Shown here in pieces: positions 33,906-44,280 of a DNA stretch of 64,000 bases. The position numbers and the translations under genes were made by a program. Numbering within the stretch: the first letter of the stretch is position 1; each line of letters begins with the position of its first letter. The stretch covers positions 15,001 through 79,000 of the forward strand of contig CAJHNH020000799.1 in assembly GCA_905116865.2 (NCBI GenBank). Reading direction: 5' to 3'. The notes under the pieces were generated by a model. The model was not told where the DNA came from and did no database searches. It saw only the letters and a list, made by a program, of their open reading frames with translations. Origin of the DNA: Candidula unifasciata (lineage: Eukaryota; Mollusca; Gastropoda; Stylommatophora; Geomitridae).

Positions 33906-34613
33906 AAGTAACGCAAATTTCCCCGAACAGAGTTAGCCAAGCCTATATACACAATAGGTCACATTTGGTTGGCCCTTCCTGAGCCTAGTCACCCTTGCAA
34001 GAAGGTTTTGTTGGTGTTAAGCGATACCGTTGATATCAAGTGTTGTATATTTGATACGTGCGTTCCTTCATTGTGACGTGCTGAGGCGCTTCAAGCTGAT
34101 GTGTGTGGTACCAAGATGAAATAGGCCAAGTAGGGGTAAAACAGTAGTTACTTCAATGCTTTCAAAAGGTAGAGTTCGAACGCTATGCGTTAAGTTCCAA
34201 CGGTTGTATTGATATATACAATCAGCAATACAAGGAGAAATACATATGCAATCAATAATCAACTCGTTCAACCAAAGCTCACTCGTACATCCATGGACGG
34301 ATATGTCCTTACGATAGGTCGCAGTCCGACCTTGAGATCATGACAATCATCTTGGTCCTCGGACAAGTCCGAATTAAGCAATGAAAGTATACCGGCTTGC
34401 TGCCGAGAATGTAGTGCTCACCAGCTTCCTGCTGAGGTCTTGGAGTCCCGGGGTAAAACGTCCTCAAGGATCCAACTTTATATAACGTTTGCTTCCGTGG
34501 GATCCCGGGGTAAAGCGTCCTCAAGGATTCCCACGTCCGTCTCCTTCGGACTATAAACATCAACTGCTCAGACAACAATATTATCATAACAACGTTACGT
34601 ATTGTTTTGACGT
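33906..34613. other. Unassigned; short direct duplication
   Basis: CCCGGGGTAAA-CGTCCTCAAGGAT occurs twice (34448-34472 and 34505-34529). A decayed LTR of the gypsy element is conceivable here, but no matching second LTR is seen. Confidence 0.4.
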
Positions 34614-34774
34614 CTTATTTGCTCACTCCGTACTGGTGCGTTCTGGTGCACATTCGCACGCGACAGCTTTTCCCCCCTCCCGAGGACGACCGAGCACTAG
34701 GACTTGACGTAGTCTCGGTCGGAAAACTGGAGTCATGTCGCGGCAAACAGCACCAGTACGTGAGAGCAAATAAG
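34614..34774. mobile_element. Palindromic MITE-like hairpin
   Basis: The left arm CTTATTTGCTCACTCCGTAC (34614 onward, to 34639) pairs with the right arm (34750-34774), whose reverse complement is CTTATTTGCTCTCACGTACT and so on. Inner parts also pair: CGCGACA near 34660 with TGTCGCG near 34736, and GACGACCGAG near 34684 with CTCGGTCG near 34714. Length 161 bp. No duplication identified at the ends. Confidence 0.65.
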
Positions 34775-34949
34775 AACACTTGAATACACACACACTCACT
34801 CCTCAATATATCGTCAATACATTACTAAATGCATGCAAAATATAGATTCCTGACTTCACTAAGCATTATTATCAACAACATTATCGTTATCCAAATTATT
34901 TTCATAACATCATGCATTTTAAATATCATGTAAATTGAACAAATAAACA
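34775..34949. other. AT-rich spacer downstream of the gypsy fragment
   Basis: No integrase or LTR recognised where they would be expected. Confidence 0.4.
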
Positions 34950-35935
34950 TCAATCGTCTTCCAGTACCTCTGGGGTGCGCGACAAAAAATCGGCTAAGAC
35001 ATTCTCTTTCCCTGGGCGATAAATAACTGTGAAGTTGAACGTCTGTAGAAACATTGTCCATCTTAATATGCGTGAGTTTTTGATGGGTGCTGAGTTCAAG
35101 ACTTCGAGTGGACGATGGTCTGTCAAGACAAAGAAGTGACTGCCATACAGGAATTGGGTAAACTTCCCTATTGCCCAAAAAATGGCTAGTGCTTCCCTTT
35201 CGCCCACGCTGTAACGGCATTCAGTAGGAGACAGCTTCCTGCTGGCATAAACAACAGGAAGTAGGGTGCCCTCTCTGGATTGCATCAACGTCCCACCAAT
35301 CGCAACATCAGACGCATCTGTGGATACATAAAACGGCAGAGACAAATCTGGCAAACACAAGAACGGATTACTATTAAATGCCTTTTGTAATCTCTGGAGC
35401 GCGTCCTCGCACTCTCTCGTCCAGATAACCTTCGCTGGCATTCCTTTCATCGTCAATGAGGACAACACGGCTGTAATGGTTGAATAGTTAGGAATGAATT
35501 TGGCATAAAAGTTACATAAACCCAATAACGCACGCACTTGTTTCTTCGTTTTTGGTATAGGGATGTTAAGAATCTTACCCACCGTGGTGGCTTCGGGTTT
35601 ACGGACCCCGTGTCCTACAACATGACCGAGGAACGTGACCTCCTCGAAAGCGACCTTCACTTTAGTTGGTCTAACTGTCAGATTAAACGATTTTATGCGT
35701 TCCAGTAATGTCTTTAGACCTCGAATATGTTCGTCTAAATCATTATGGAAAAGCAGAATGTCATCCAGATAATGAATAACATCATTACGACCCTGTAACA
35801 ACTTGCGTACTGAAAAAGACCGAATGTCCACACCCAAAGACCCCACTCGCCCGAGTGTTGGGACAAAACTGATAACGATATGCATGATGCAGGATGTAAA
35901 ATTCTGTCGGGCTAACGGCTCGTCAAAGAATTCTA
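34950..35935 (-). CDS. Ty3/gypsy pol fragment: reverse transcriptase C-terminus plus RNase H
   Basis: Open on the minus strand to a stop at 34950. In order: VIHYLDDILLFHND (catalytic Asp pair of the RT palm, near 35780-35740), VAFEEVTFLGHVVGHG, ALLGLCNFYAKFIPNYS (connection), PFYVSTDASDVAIGGTLMQ near 35330-35270 (RNase H first Asp), YSVGEREALAIFWAIGKF (Glu), VLTDHRPLEVL (Asp) and VIYRPGKENVLADFLSR near 35020-34970. The reading from about 35935 to 35800 looks frame-shifted RT palm. Integrase, protease, gag and LTRs are not seen, so this is a fragment of an LTR retrotransposon. The frame continues upstream into an R2 retroposon, making a 509-codon chimera (34950-36479). Confidence 0.9.
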
Positions 35936-35937
35936 AC

Positions 35938-36512
35938 GTGCGAAGAAAAAAAAAGAATGTACCTATCTGTGTGATCACAAAAGTCCAAAACCCACGGGCT
36001 GCTCCCCGCTGACTTCCAGAGGGCGCAGCCCCTGTCGAGCGGGAGGCCTGATACGGTTGTGAGGTTAAGCAGGCATGTGCAGGACGTGACGATTCCTTGG
36101 GTGAGCCCAGAACCAGAACGCCATGTGCCGGCTCTGCATGCATGGAAGCCTCCTTGGATGGCGGCAAATGCCCATGATCTGCCTCTGCCTTCCCTTGAGG
36201 GCTAACTGTTCCACAGGGGGCTGCCCCAAAGGGGTACTCCGAGGGCAATACCTGCGGAGGAGACAAAGTGGACACCACACAAATCAGGCAACGTCTCGAC
36301 CCACACAAAACAATGGCCAAAGTAAACCTAGAAATAGGCCTGACGTCTTCCTTCGAAGTCGGAGTACAGCTGCCCATGAGGCAGGGAAATGAAAAACGGT
36401 TGTACACGCAAAAATCAGGTCCAGGTGAAAGCCAAAAGTCCAAGCGGACGATTAACCGGGACCTTCCACTGGAATTCACAGCCGGTGATCGATTTAAAAA
36501 AAAAAAAAAAAC
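35938..36512 (+). mobile_element. R2 retroposon with poly-A tail, joined to the gypsy fragment
   Basis: Begins TGCGAAGAAAAAAAAGAATG and aligns along its length with the minus-strand copy at 29885-30480. From about 36335 it shares the R1 3' module (CTTCCTTCGAAGTCGGAGTA, GGTTGTACACGC, GAATTCACAGCCGGTGA), then ends in an A-run (36496-36511). Its minus strand is open in the frame of the gypsy fragment. No convincing target duplication found. Confidence 0.75.
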
Positions 36513-36589
36513 ACATCATAGCACACAGGTAGTAACCCATAAGTGCTCCGTTCTTATTCTAACTCAGTTTTGAGTCCGAAGAAGCTCAG

Positions 36590-36893
36590 CACAGTGCACA
36601 GACTTTGTAGCACCGGCGAGGATCTTGACATACTTTGGGTAGATTTTAACTCCAAATTTTGCCCAGGTAGCGCCGTTAGGCTACTCTTCTCCATTTCCAA
36701 CGGAAAAGGAATTTTTTTACGTGCTCAGCAATGCACACGGGCGTCCAAACTCGCAACCCACATAACAGGGAAAATTACTAGAAGTCACAAGTCCACGTGA
36801 AAAAATCCAACCCCTTACCGGGGATTTAGCCCGGAACCTCTAGCACTCGAGGCAGACACAATGCCTCGAGACCACGCAGCCGTGTAAATGCTG
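36590..36893 (-). mobile_element. SINE4 copy
   Basis: The minus-strand head has GTGGTCTCGAGGCATTG and a box B-like GGTTCCGGGCTAAATCC. The 3' part matches the reverse complement of 12970-13060 (GTAGCCTAACGGCGCTACC, AAAATTTGGAGTTAAAATC). Degraded. Confidence 0.7.
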
Positions 36894-37574
36894 ATGTTTG
36901 GTATACGAATATAAAAAGGGACAATGGACAGGAGCTGAAGAACATTTCCTCGCAGCAGGAATATGATCTTTTAGAAGAATATAAAAATTATTTCAGAATC
37001 ATAAAAAACAAAACATTCCTTTTCGACAGATGAGAATCACAAACTGATTTAATAAATGTGAAGTAAACAGTCAGTTTTCTCCATACATTTCATAAAACGG
37101 ATTTTACGCTTGACGAGATGGATCGAAGGAGAAGGCAGAAAGATAAGTACGAGAATGGCATAACCAGATGGATGGATAGAGACAAAAAGACTTATCTGTT
37201 TCTGGCGATTGTGGAGGAAGGTGATAATAGCAGCCTAGGCTTATCGACTAGGCGGTATTATTGCTGCTGATGTGTGTAGTAGCATCCAGGTTTCTCCGTT
37301 TCTTTCAGTTTCGTGTAGTCACTGAATATTGTTTGAGTGCAAATGGATGTATGTGCATGTTTGTGACTGCGTATGTGAGCTTCTATATATCTATAAAAGT
37401 GCGTGTATGTAGATATGAGTATGATTGTATAGGAGCATGTGAGGGGGTGTGTATGTGATATTCTAAGTGTGTGTAATCGTTTCTAGTGTTTGTACGCTTG
37501 CCTATATTTATACACGCTTGTATGCAAGACATTTGGCATTTGGCATTTTTTACTGACATACTGTTGTTGGGGGA
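36894..37574. other. Unassigned DNA
   Basis: Near 37110-37260 the plus strand weakly recalls a LINE tail (DEMDRRRRQKDKYENGITRW, DRDKK), not enough to annotate. A GT-rich patch lies at 37330-37480. Confidence 0.35.
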
Positions 37575-37855
37575 GTCACCGTGGCCGTGCGACTAGACGC
37601 TCGCCGTGGATCGGAAGGTCATGGGTTCACTCCCTCGCGGAGCCGGACTTTTTTCAAAAATGACATTGGCTCCCAGGTCGACCCAGCCTTGAGTGGGTAC
37701 AGTGTGCAGTCCCGGAAAAGTAAAGGCGGCCGGCGTGATGCTGACCACATCACCCTCCTGTGCCGATTGGTCTATAAAAATATAGGTCTAGCCCTACATG
37801 CCCTATACGTCTAAGGGCGTGGAAAACGGTCCTTTACTTTACTTACTTGGCAACT
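37575..37855 (+). mobile_element. SINE-B copy
   Basis: Head GTGGCCGTGCGACTAGACGC, GGTCATGGGTTCACTCC. Body TTCAAAAATGACATTGGCTC, CCAGGTCGACCCAGCCTTGA, GCCGGCGTGATGCTGACCAC and GCCGATTGGTCTATAAAAAT. Tail CCTTTACTTTACTTACTT. Confidence 0.88.
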
Positions 37856-38044
37856 TGACGTCATTCCAGAAGATGTTTTGTATTGTCCTCTGAGGAGGCG
37901 GGTATAACTAGCATGATTAAAAAGATTCAACCCACCCCCTCCCCCCTTCAAAGTAAAAAATGTCTTTGCATTTAGGGCACGGGATCAGTGTTGCAATCAC
38001 TATTATTTAGTGTATCGAAAAGAAACCTGGCTTCAATAAATGTG
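37856..38044. other. Short unassigned spacer
   Basis: C-rich tract near 37931-37948; nothing else recognised. Confidence 0.4.
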
Positions 38045-38170
38045 TTCAGCGCAAGCTACAGGGAACAACGAGGACCCTGCAGCTGACGTGCGAATTATAG
38101 AGCTAACCCACGTGATGGTCTGACCTGAGCATACGAAACCGAACGCAAAGAAGAAAAAGAAGAAGATGTA
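38045..38170 (+). mobile_element. 3' terminus of the RNase H LINE
   Basis: CTGCAGCTGACGTGCGAATT, CCACGTGATGGTCTGACCTG and AGCATACGAAACCGAACGCA, then AAGAAGAAAAAGAAGAAG. This matches the 3' end of the large LINE (reverse complement of 41650-41740). 5' truncated to about 125 bp. Confidence 0.85.
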
Positions 38171-38704
38171 ATGTACTCCTTCTCAGACTTCCAGCTTTAC
38201 TTCCAGCTCTTAATCATTCTGCAATAATTTGTTTCTTTCATTCTAATTCCCTTCCTAATTTGTGTCTCCTCCACGCAACAGGGCCCATTGTATTTTGTTG
38301 CCTCAAATCTACCTCAATACTTAAATCACCAATAACCTGCTTGGACGCAGATTTTTATCTTAGCAGAGACTGAGGAAAGATTTATAGAAACAACTAAAAT
38401 AACTGTGGAATAACACAAAACAGATTCACTTCGAAAAGTCTAATAATGGTCGAGACCAGAGGGCGTGTATGTGTTTAAAAATCTTCTCAGAAGTATTGAT
38501 TCGTTCCTGATAAAGAAATACCAAAGCTTGCCTTCTGGCCCGGTAGTAATATGCTCAAAACCGGGAAATTTTGCCATTGGCCTGAATACCCGTCTAAATT
38601 ATAGGATTAGTGCCAATAACTTAAAACTGACAACTTCAACGGTCTCAAATATAAGGCTCTTACAATGTGCGTAAACATTTACAGTTAAACACTCAGTGTA
38701 ATCT
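38171..38704. other. Unassigned DNA
   Basis: Nothing recognised. Confidence 0.4.
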
Positions 38705-38800
38705 AAGTCGTCCCCTTGTGGGATGCAATTTTTAGTTTTTCAAACCCCCATTCTGGGCTTTGCAGGGGGCCCTGAATATAGCAGGGCCACAAATGTGGCC
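38705..38800 (+). repeat. Repeat H, left half (split by LINE)
   Basis: GTCGTCCCCTTGTGGGATGC through CAGGGCCACAAATGTGGCC matches the first half of the minus-strand Repeat H at 28405-28606. The rest resumes at 39537. Confidence 0.75.
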
Positions 38801-39524
38801 CGACAGTTGCCTCAAGCATCATATGAAGATCAATACTGAAAAGACAGAAGTCATGAGCATAAGTAGAGAGCAACAGACCATCGACAGAAAGATTCTAGAT
38901 CACAGCCTTAAACAAGCGCAAGAATTTAAATCCTTGGGAAGTATCTTTACATTCAATGGTAAAATAGACAGAGAGATCGAAGCAAGAATCCAACAAGCCA
39001 ACAATGTCGCATACCAGCTTGCCCCAATTTTAAAACACCCTGCTGTCCCAGCTGAGATAAAAAGACAAATTATAAATACAATCTTTATACCGACATTAGG
39101 TTATCAATGTCAGACTTGGACATTAACAAAAGAACACGAGAGAAGATTAACCACCTGTGAAATAAGATGTTTGAAAATGGCTGCGAATAAAACCAGAAGA
39201 GATCGAGTGAGAAACGATGTGATTACAAGAACTATTAGAACCATACCCATCGTAAAATTTATTGAGAAGCAAAGAATGAAATGGTTTGGTCACCTAATGA
39301 GAATGGAACCAACGATGCCAGCATCAAGAGCATACAACATGAAAATCGAAACACCAAGAGGCAGGGGAAGACCAAGAAGAAGATGGATTGAAGGAGTCAC
39401 GGACAACTTGAGACTTCATAACATCACGGCATATGAAGCGACTGAGCGCGCCCTGGCTCGGTTGCCGATCATCTGATAGACTGCGACGCCTAGCGGCACA
39501 AGCAGATTTTGACAATAGAAGAAG
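38801..39524 (+). CDS. 5'-truncated LINE reverse transcriptase C-terminus, long open frame
   Basis: The open frame of 238 codons (38760-39476) reads CLKHHMKINTEKTEVMSISR (region after the catalytic palm), QEFKSLGSIFTFNGKIDREI (FKYLGS motif), LGYQCQTWTLTKEHERRLTT (YG-ETWT thumb motif), KWFGHLMRMEPTMPASRAYN and GRGRPRRRWIEGVTDNLRLH. It lacks the catalytic YADD. The 3' end is AATAGAAGAAG. ACAAATGTGGCC flanks the insertion at 38789-38800 and 39525-39536, so the LINE body is 38801-39524; the ATG at 38760 lies in the host repeat and is accidental. No stops within 200+ residues suggests a fairly recent insertion. Confidence 0.88.
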
Positions 39525-39536
39525 ACAAATGTGGCC

Positions 39537-39650
39537 AAAACTGCTGAAAGGGGTTTCTGGGACCTCTCCACGGGTGATCCTTATCTGCATAGTAACACTT
39601 TGTGTCACTGGGTGTTTATCGCTTGTGTGATATCCTGGCGGGGTACAACA
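39537..39650 (+). repeat. Repeat H, right half
   Basis: TTTCTGGGACCTCTCCACGG, GTGATCCTTATCTGCATAGT, ACTTTGTGTCACTGGGTGTT and TATCGCTTGTGTGATATCCT match the other Repeat H copies. Followed by AGCAAGCAAGCAGTAGTA. Confidence 0.75.
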
Positions 39651-40830
39651 AGCAAGCAAGCAGTAGTAAAACGCTCGTCTGCGCCATTTTCGCATTACAG
39701 ATATAATGCTAGACATATTTGTATACAGCAATGGGCAATCGCTTGGCGATGTAGCCGACACCACACCGGCCGCCTTTCCTTCACGGGATATGACCAAATA
39801 CCCATGTTAATTAAACTGGGTCGACATGGTGGCCAAGGTCAATTGTGAAAATATAGTCCGCATCGATCTCGAGCAGAACCCAGTACCTTCCTGCCAGCAT
39901 AGAGCGAAGGTGTGTGTGCGTATGTGTTGGTATTTTGTTTACATGTAATTTGTTAAAGCCCACATTGCCTTCTCTCTGCTTTCATTCCCGTAAAACCGCT
40001 TTCGGAATTCTGATGTTGCTGTATACTCGTCCAGCTCCTGCCCCCAACCCCCCAGCAGCACCCGACGAGTCACCACCAGCGTTACTCCTGGTAAATTGAT
40101 AACTCCGTTGCCACATCTTGCTAGGGCGGTGGTTCCCCGAATACATCGTCTCCCTCTCTCCCTGCCTTGTCTCTTGATGGTTTAATATTCCTTCCAATAA
40201 CCACTTCTCTAAAGCAATTGAGTTACCCTCAAGACAACCCGCGTGTCGTGTTTCGATTAATCGCTAGCAGATAATTACATTCATAGAACACAAGATACCC
40301 GTTCGGGAATTAGAAACTTGATGTCCTTACAGGCGACGGTGACGACTCACATCAAATCAGCCGACTTTTACCACCAGTGCGTAAGTAGTCTGATAATTCT
40401 TCATATGAAACGTGGGCGTCTGTGTCGTATGGGTTGTGAACGCAGATTCATAGTTACGACCTACTCGTGCTATAACTGCAGGATATTTAAAAGCAGACTG
40501 CCGGGCTTTTTTTTAACGACGATGCGAGCTACGTGCTCAGTAACTGCACACTTAACTGTCTGCATTTATTGATGTATACTGGGAAATTCGATTTTACCCG
40601 CAAAATGAAAAGAATTGTGGCGCAAGATGCCAAAAAAGAAAGACCTACAGTCTTCATTTATAGTAATGAGGAGGAGACAGTCAGCCACTTTTGTTTACCT
40701 AGAACCTGCAGTGAATAACAATCACACTAGAGCCAGAAATTAACATAAGGATATGTAAGGCAGTTAACGTCGTTGTTGCTTTTAATTAGTGTGATTAGTG
40801 CTACTAAGTCGAACCAACAATAATGTTTAA
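39651..40830. other. Unassigned DNA
   Basis: No element or gene recognised. The open frames (39324-39797 minus, 39531-39848 plus, 40318-40572 plus) carry no motif. Confidence 0.4.
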
Positions 40831-41520
40831 TGTTGAATTAGGAATCGACATCATAGCACTCGGGACACCCACATAAGCGCTCCATCTCCATCTTCAGGAG
40901 CAAACAAAGAGTTTCGATTCTGATGGGACCAGTAATTGTCTGATTGTTTATCCGTCTCGTCGTTACCCTGAATGTTGAGCGTCGTCCATTAGCGTCTGGT
41001 AACTCATCGCAAAGCCATTCTCCTCAAAACGTAATGATCTATTTGTGCTTCTGCATTGTTCACTCGCTCCAAGAGGGTCATCGCAACGTCTAGCTTGTCA
41101 CACATCCGTTCACCACCAAGTGATACAGAATCTACCAGTCTATCTGCCTGTTAATTTCCCAACACACCGGCAAACCTGCAGAGAATATTCAAAGGAAACT
41201 AACTACCTGGGACATCTGAAGTGATGCTTGCCACTCTGCACGGAGCATACGTCTTCACTTTTTTCGACATGCTCTGTGAGTAAGGGACGATCACGGCATG
41301 TGTGTACAGCTGATTCTCAAGCCAGCGAAAGACAGAAGTGACTGCCTCATCCTCCATTCTCAAACTAGATATTGTGATATCATATGCTAGGCTTTGTTGC
41401 ACTAAGCGACATCCATTCGCCTTTGCTATAAACCCCCATGCACTTCGTCCGCCACTCAACACAGAGCCATATGTATAGATAATCACATCACTTGGGCGGG
41501 ATTTGTCATGAATCATTTGT
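40831..41520 (-). pseudogene. LINE-N fragment: RNase H domain and 3' end
   Basis: Minus-strand reading: DVIIYTYGSVLSGGRSAWGF near 41487-41428 (RNase H motif YTDGS with the Asp replaced by Tyr), RMEDEAVTSVFRWLE near 41365-41320, then after frameshifts QQADRLVDSVSLGGERMCD near 41155-41100, NNAEAQINHYVLR, and a 3' end with CTCGAGTGCTATG-type sequence. It abuts the 3' end of the large LINE at 41642. Longest copy of this family here. Confidence 0.78.
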
Positions 41521-41676
41521 TAAACTTCTGATTCTGCAGCGCCAACTGGCTAGTCCCTGCACTCACGACCCAAACTGATAAGAACCCCACACAAGTCTGA
41601 AACTTGCTCGGAAACTTTGAATCACTCTTCACCTCGCAAATTTATCTTCTTCATCTTTGCGTTTGGTTTCGTATGC

Positions 41677-42620
41677 TCAGATCAGACCATCAGGTGGGTT
41701 GCCTCTATGAACTCGCATGTCAGCTGAAGGTCCTGCATGGTTTCCCATAGCTTGCTCTGCACACTCTGCTCTTGAGGCCAGGTGTCTTTTCGAAGTTGCA
41801 GGTAGAGTGGGCAGGTCTGCAGAATGTGCTGATGACAGGCACACTGGGGGGGGGGGGGGGGGGAACTGTACAATCTTTATTTTATGCATGTGGTAGTTGA
41901 GCCTGCAGTGTCTTGTTCGTAGCCGGAAAATTGTTGTATGTTGCTTTCTGTTGAGCCTGCTGATGGGGTCTTGTGGATGTTGACTGTTAGTTTGTTCTCT
42001 CCACAATCCCTTGTATTTTCCTTTGAAAAGTGTTCTGATTTCTGGTAATGACAATGAATGGACGTGTTGTTTCTCCTTTGTTCCATTTTTTGCAAGTCTG
42101 TCTGCTGACTCATTTCCTGGCATGCCGCAGTGAGCCGGGATCCACTGGAGAACAAGTTGATTGTTTTCTGTGAGTCTGTTTAGCTGACGGGTCAGTTCTC
42201 TTTCCATGATGTCTCGTGGATCCCTATGAGTCGCCTAGAGGACTGACGTGCAGTCACAAAAGAAAGCAATTTGCTGTTTTTAATTGTTCTATCCTCGAGC
42301 ACTTTGGCTGAATCAATAATTGCTTGCTGCTCTGCTCCGAAGTTTGTTGAGAATCTTCCAGACGCGCATGACTTTCTACTGTGGTCCCATCTTGCAGCAT
42401 GATGACCGATCCAGCTCCTCCATTTTTGTCTGCTCCCTCCAATGATCCAACGGTGTATACGTATGTCCATTCGGGTTTTGGATAACTGTTGCAGACATGT
42501 TCAAGGGTCTTTGCACGCAGTACTAAGTCACATTCTTCAGCCTTTCTGTCTATGCCTGAAATTGGTGTTGTGACTCTATATTTAGGCTGTAGGTCTATGC
42601 TGTATGCCTGGATCATTTTC
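41677..42620 (-). pseudogene. LINE RNase H domain and C-terminal tail
   Basis: Minus strand: EWTYVYTVGSLEGADKNGGA near 42480-42420 (RNase H first-strand motif, Asp replaced by Val), SQQTSEQSSKQLLI near 42350 (catalytic Glu region, out of consensus), then from 42207 LVLQWIPAHCGMPGNESADR near 42150-42090 (last Asp present), followed by RLNRKQHTTIFRLRTRHCRL and a pyrimidine/C-rich interruption at 41846-41864. It removes RNA from RNA-DNA hybrids in active elements. Frameshifts near 42210 and 42260. Confidence 0.88.
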
Positions 42621-43125
42621 CATGTTTAAGGATCTTTAGAAAGCATGTCACTGTTTTTTGTGTAGTACAATTTTGATAGATAACGAAAGCTTTGTCTTTT
42701 CAGCCGGTTTTTGGTTGTTATTTGCTATTCTGTGCATGGGGTTGTTGTTGATGCGTTTAAATTTTTCTGTTAGGGTAAGCACATTTTCTTCCCTTCGAAG
42801 GCTCAAGCTCTCGTGGCCATAGGTTGCCTCCAGCTCATTAATTGGTGTGCTTCTTCTACCTCCAGTGATGATTCTGAGACCAGTGTTCTATATTTTATCC
42901 AGTTTGTAGGTTTGATTAAGCTGCAGTGGAGTATGCTGCCATGCCATACTCCAGTTTTGGCCAATGCTATCCAGTGTATACTTGTCGTACAGTGTTGGCA
43001 TCTGCACCCCAGCTTGTTATATTAACTTTCTTCATAAGTCTGAGCCTCATGGTAGCCCTTGGTTGTCTTCAATGTGGGAGCCAAAGATTAGCCTTTTGTC
43101 AAATTTTACTCCCAAATATGTGGGG

Positions 43126-44280
43126 TTATCCTCTTTTTGGAAGGATGTTGCCTTCTAGGTACAGATCAACTTGTTCTGGCTTTGTGGAAAGAGAGAATAA
43201 AGTTGAGACGGTTTTGTTCTGGTTTATTGTGAATCCCAAAGAGTCTGTCCATTTCTTAACTGTATTTATAGCTTCCTGCATTCTTGTTTTAGTTGTTCCT
43301 ATTTGTTCAGCTTGAGTCCATATGGTCAGGTCATCTGCATGTATCGCCTTGTGAATGTGATTCGTGAACTGTTTTGGGAGGTCATTGATGAAAAGAATAA
43401 ACAGGGTAGGAGATATAACACCTCCCTGGGGGACACCTTCTTGTAACCTGACCAGCTTGCACTTGTGACCTTCCAGTCTGACTCTCGCTAAGCGTCTGTA
43501 AAGGAAGTCTCTAAACCAGGCAAACATATGCCCTTTTATCCCACAGTGTGCTAGTTTTAGCAAGTCCTTTCTTCTAGACCTTATCGAAGGCTTTGGTCAG
43601 GTCGAAGAAAGTTGCCAGCAGTTTGTATTTTTTCTGGAAAGCATCTTTTATTTCCTGTGCGAAATAAGAGGGTTGGTCAACAGTGCTTCTGTATCTCCTG
43701 AAGCCTGATTGGCTGTCATCCAACATCTTGTTTTCTTCTAGAAAATTAAGTAACCTGTTGTTCACTAATCTTTCCATGGTCTTTCCAAAGCAGCTTATGA
43801 GGCTTATAGGGCTGTAACTGAATTTGTTTTCCTTGGGCTTTCCTTTCTTGGCTATGGCAACTATTTCTGCCGCCTTCCATTCCTTAGGAAGTAGTCCCTG
43901 GGCCCAGGATTGGTTTATAAGGTCTAAGAGTCGTTGCCTACCAGCTGGTCCCAAGTGTACTATCATTTCGTTTGTTATTCGATCAGGTCCAGGTGCCTCC
44001 ATTTTCTTAAGATTTCTTAATGTGCATTCAAGTTCTTGGGGACTGAAGAGTTTATTTATTATATCTTGGTTATGTTACTGCTTTTTGTTGATTTTCCTCA
44101 GTTCTCTCGTCGCTTCTTCTTCTCTCGCTCTAGACATGAAAATTGTGCTTTCCTCTGCAAAACTATCAGCCAGCAGGTTTGCTGGTTGTTTACCAATGAA
44201 AGTTTTCCCAAAATCTCCAATGACAGTGTGGGCACGGCTGGTATTATTCTCCTCACTGAGACTCTTTACTAGATGATATA
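43126..44280 (-). pseudogene. LINE reverse transcriptase catalytic domain
   Basis: From 44280 a degraded linker, then an open frame from 44002: APGPDRITNEMIVHLGP, AAEIVAIAKKGKP, YSPISLISCFGKTMERLVNN, SQSGFRRYRSTVDQ and FFDLTKAFDKV (palm motif A with Asp). A stop plus frameshift at about 43565 follows, then WFRDFLYRRLARVRL, GVPQGGVISPTLFILFINDL (motif B) and KAIHADDLTIW near 43350-43318 (motif C, HADD in place of YADD) and NQNKTVSTLFS. The thumb region continues degraded to about 42640 (YLGVKFDKRL near 43120). Confidence 0.92.

Noticed and set aside
34300..34950. LTR of the gypsy fragment
   Set aside because: No second copy of this sequence is present to define an LTR, and no primer-binding site or polypurine tract was recognised.
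36900..37260. Possible LINE tail (basic stretch then DRDKK)
   Set aside because: Matches are too short and lack the FGH and GRP-RRW landmarks.
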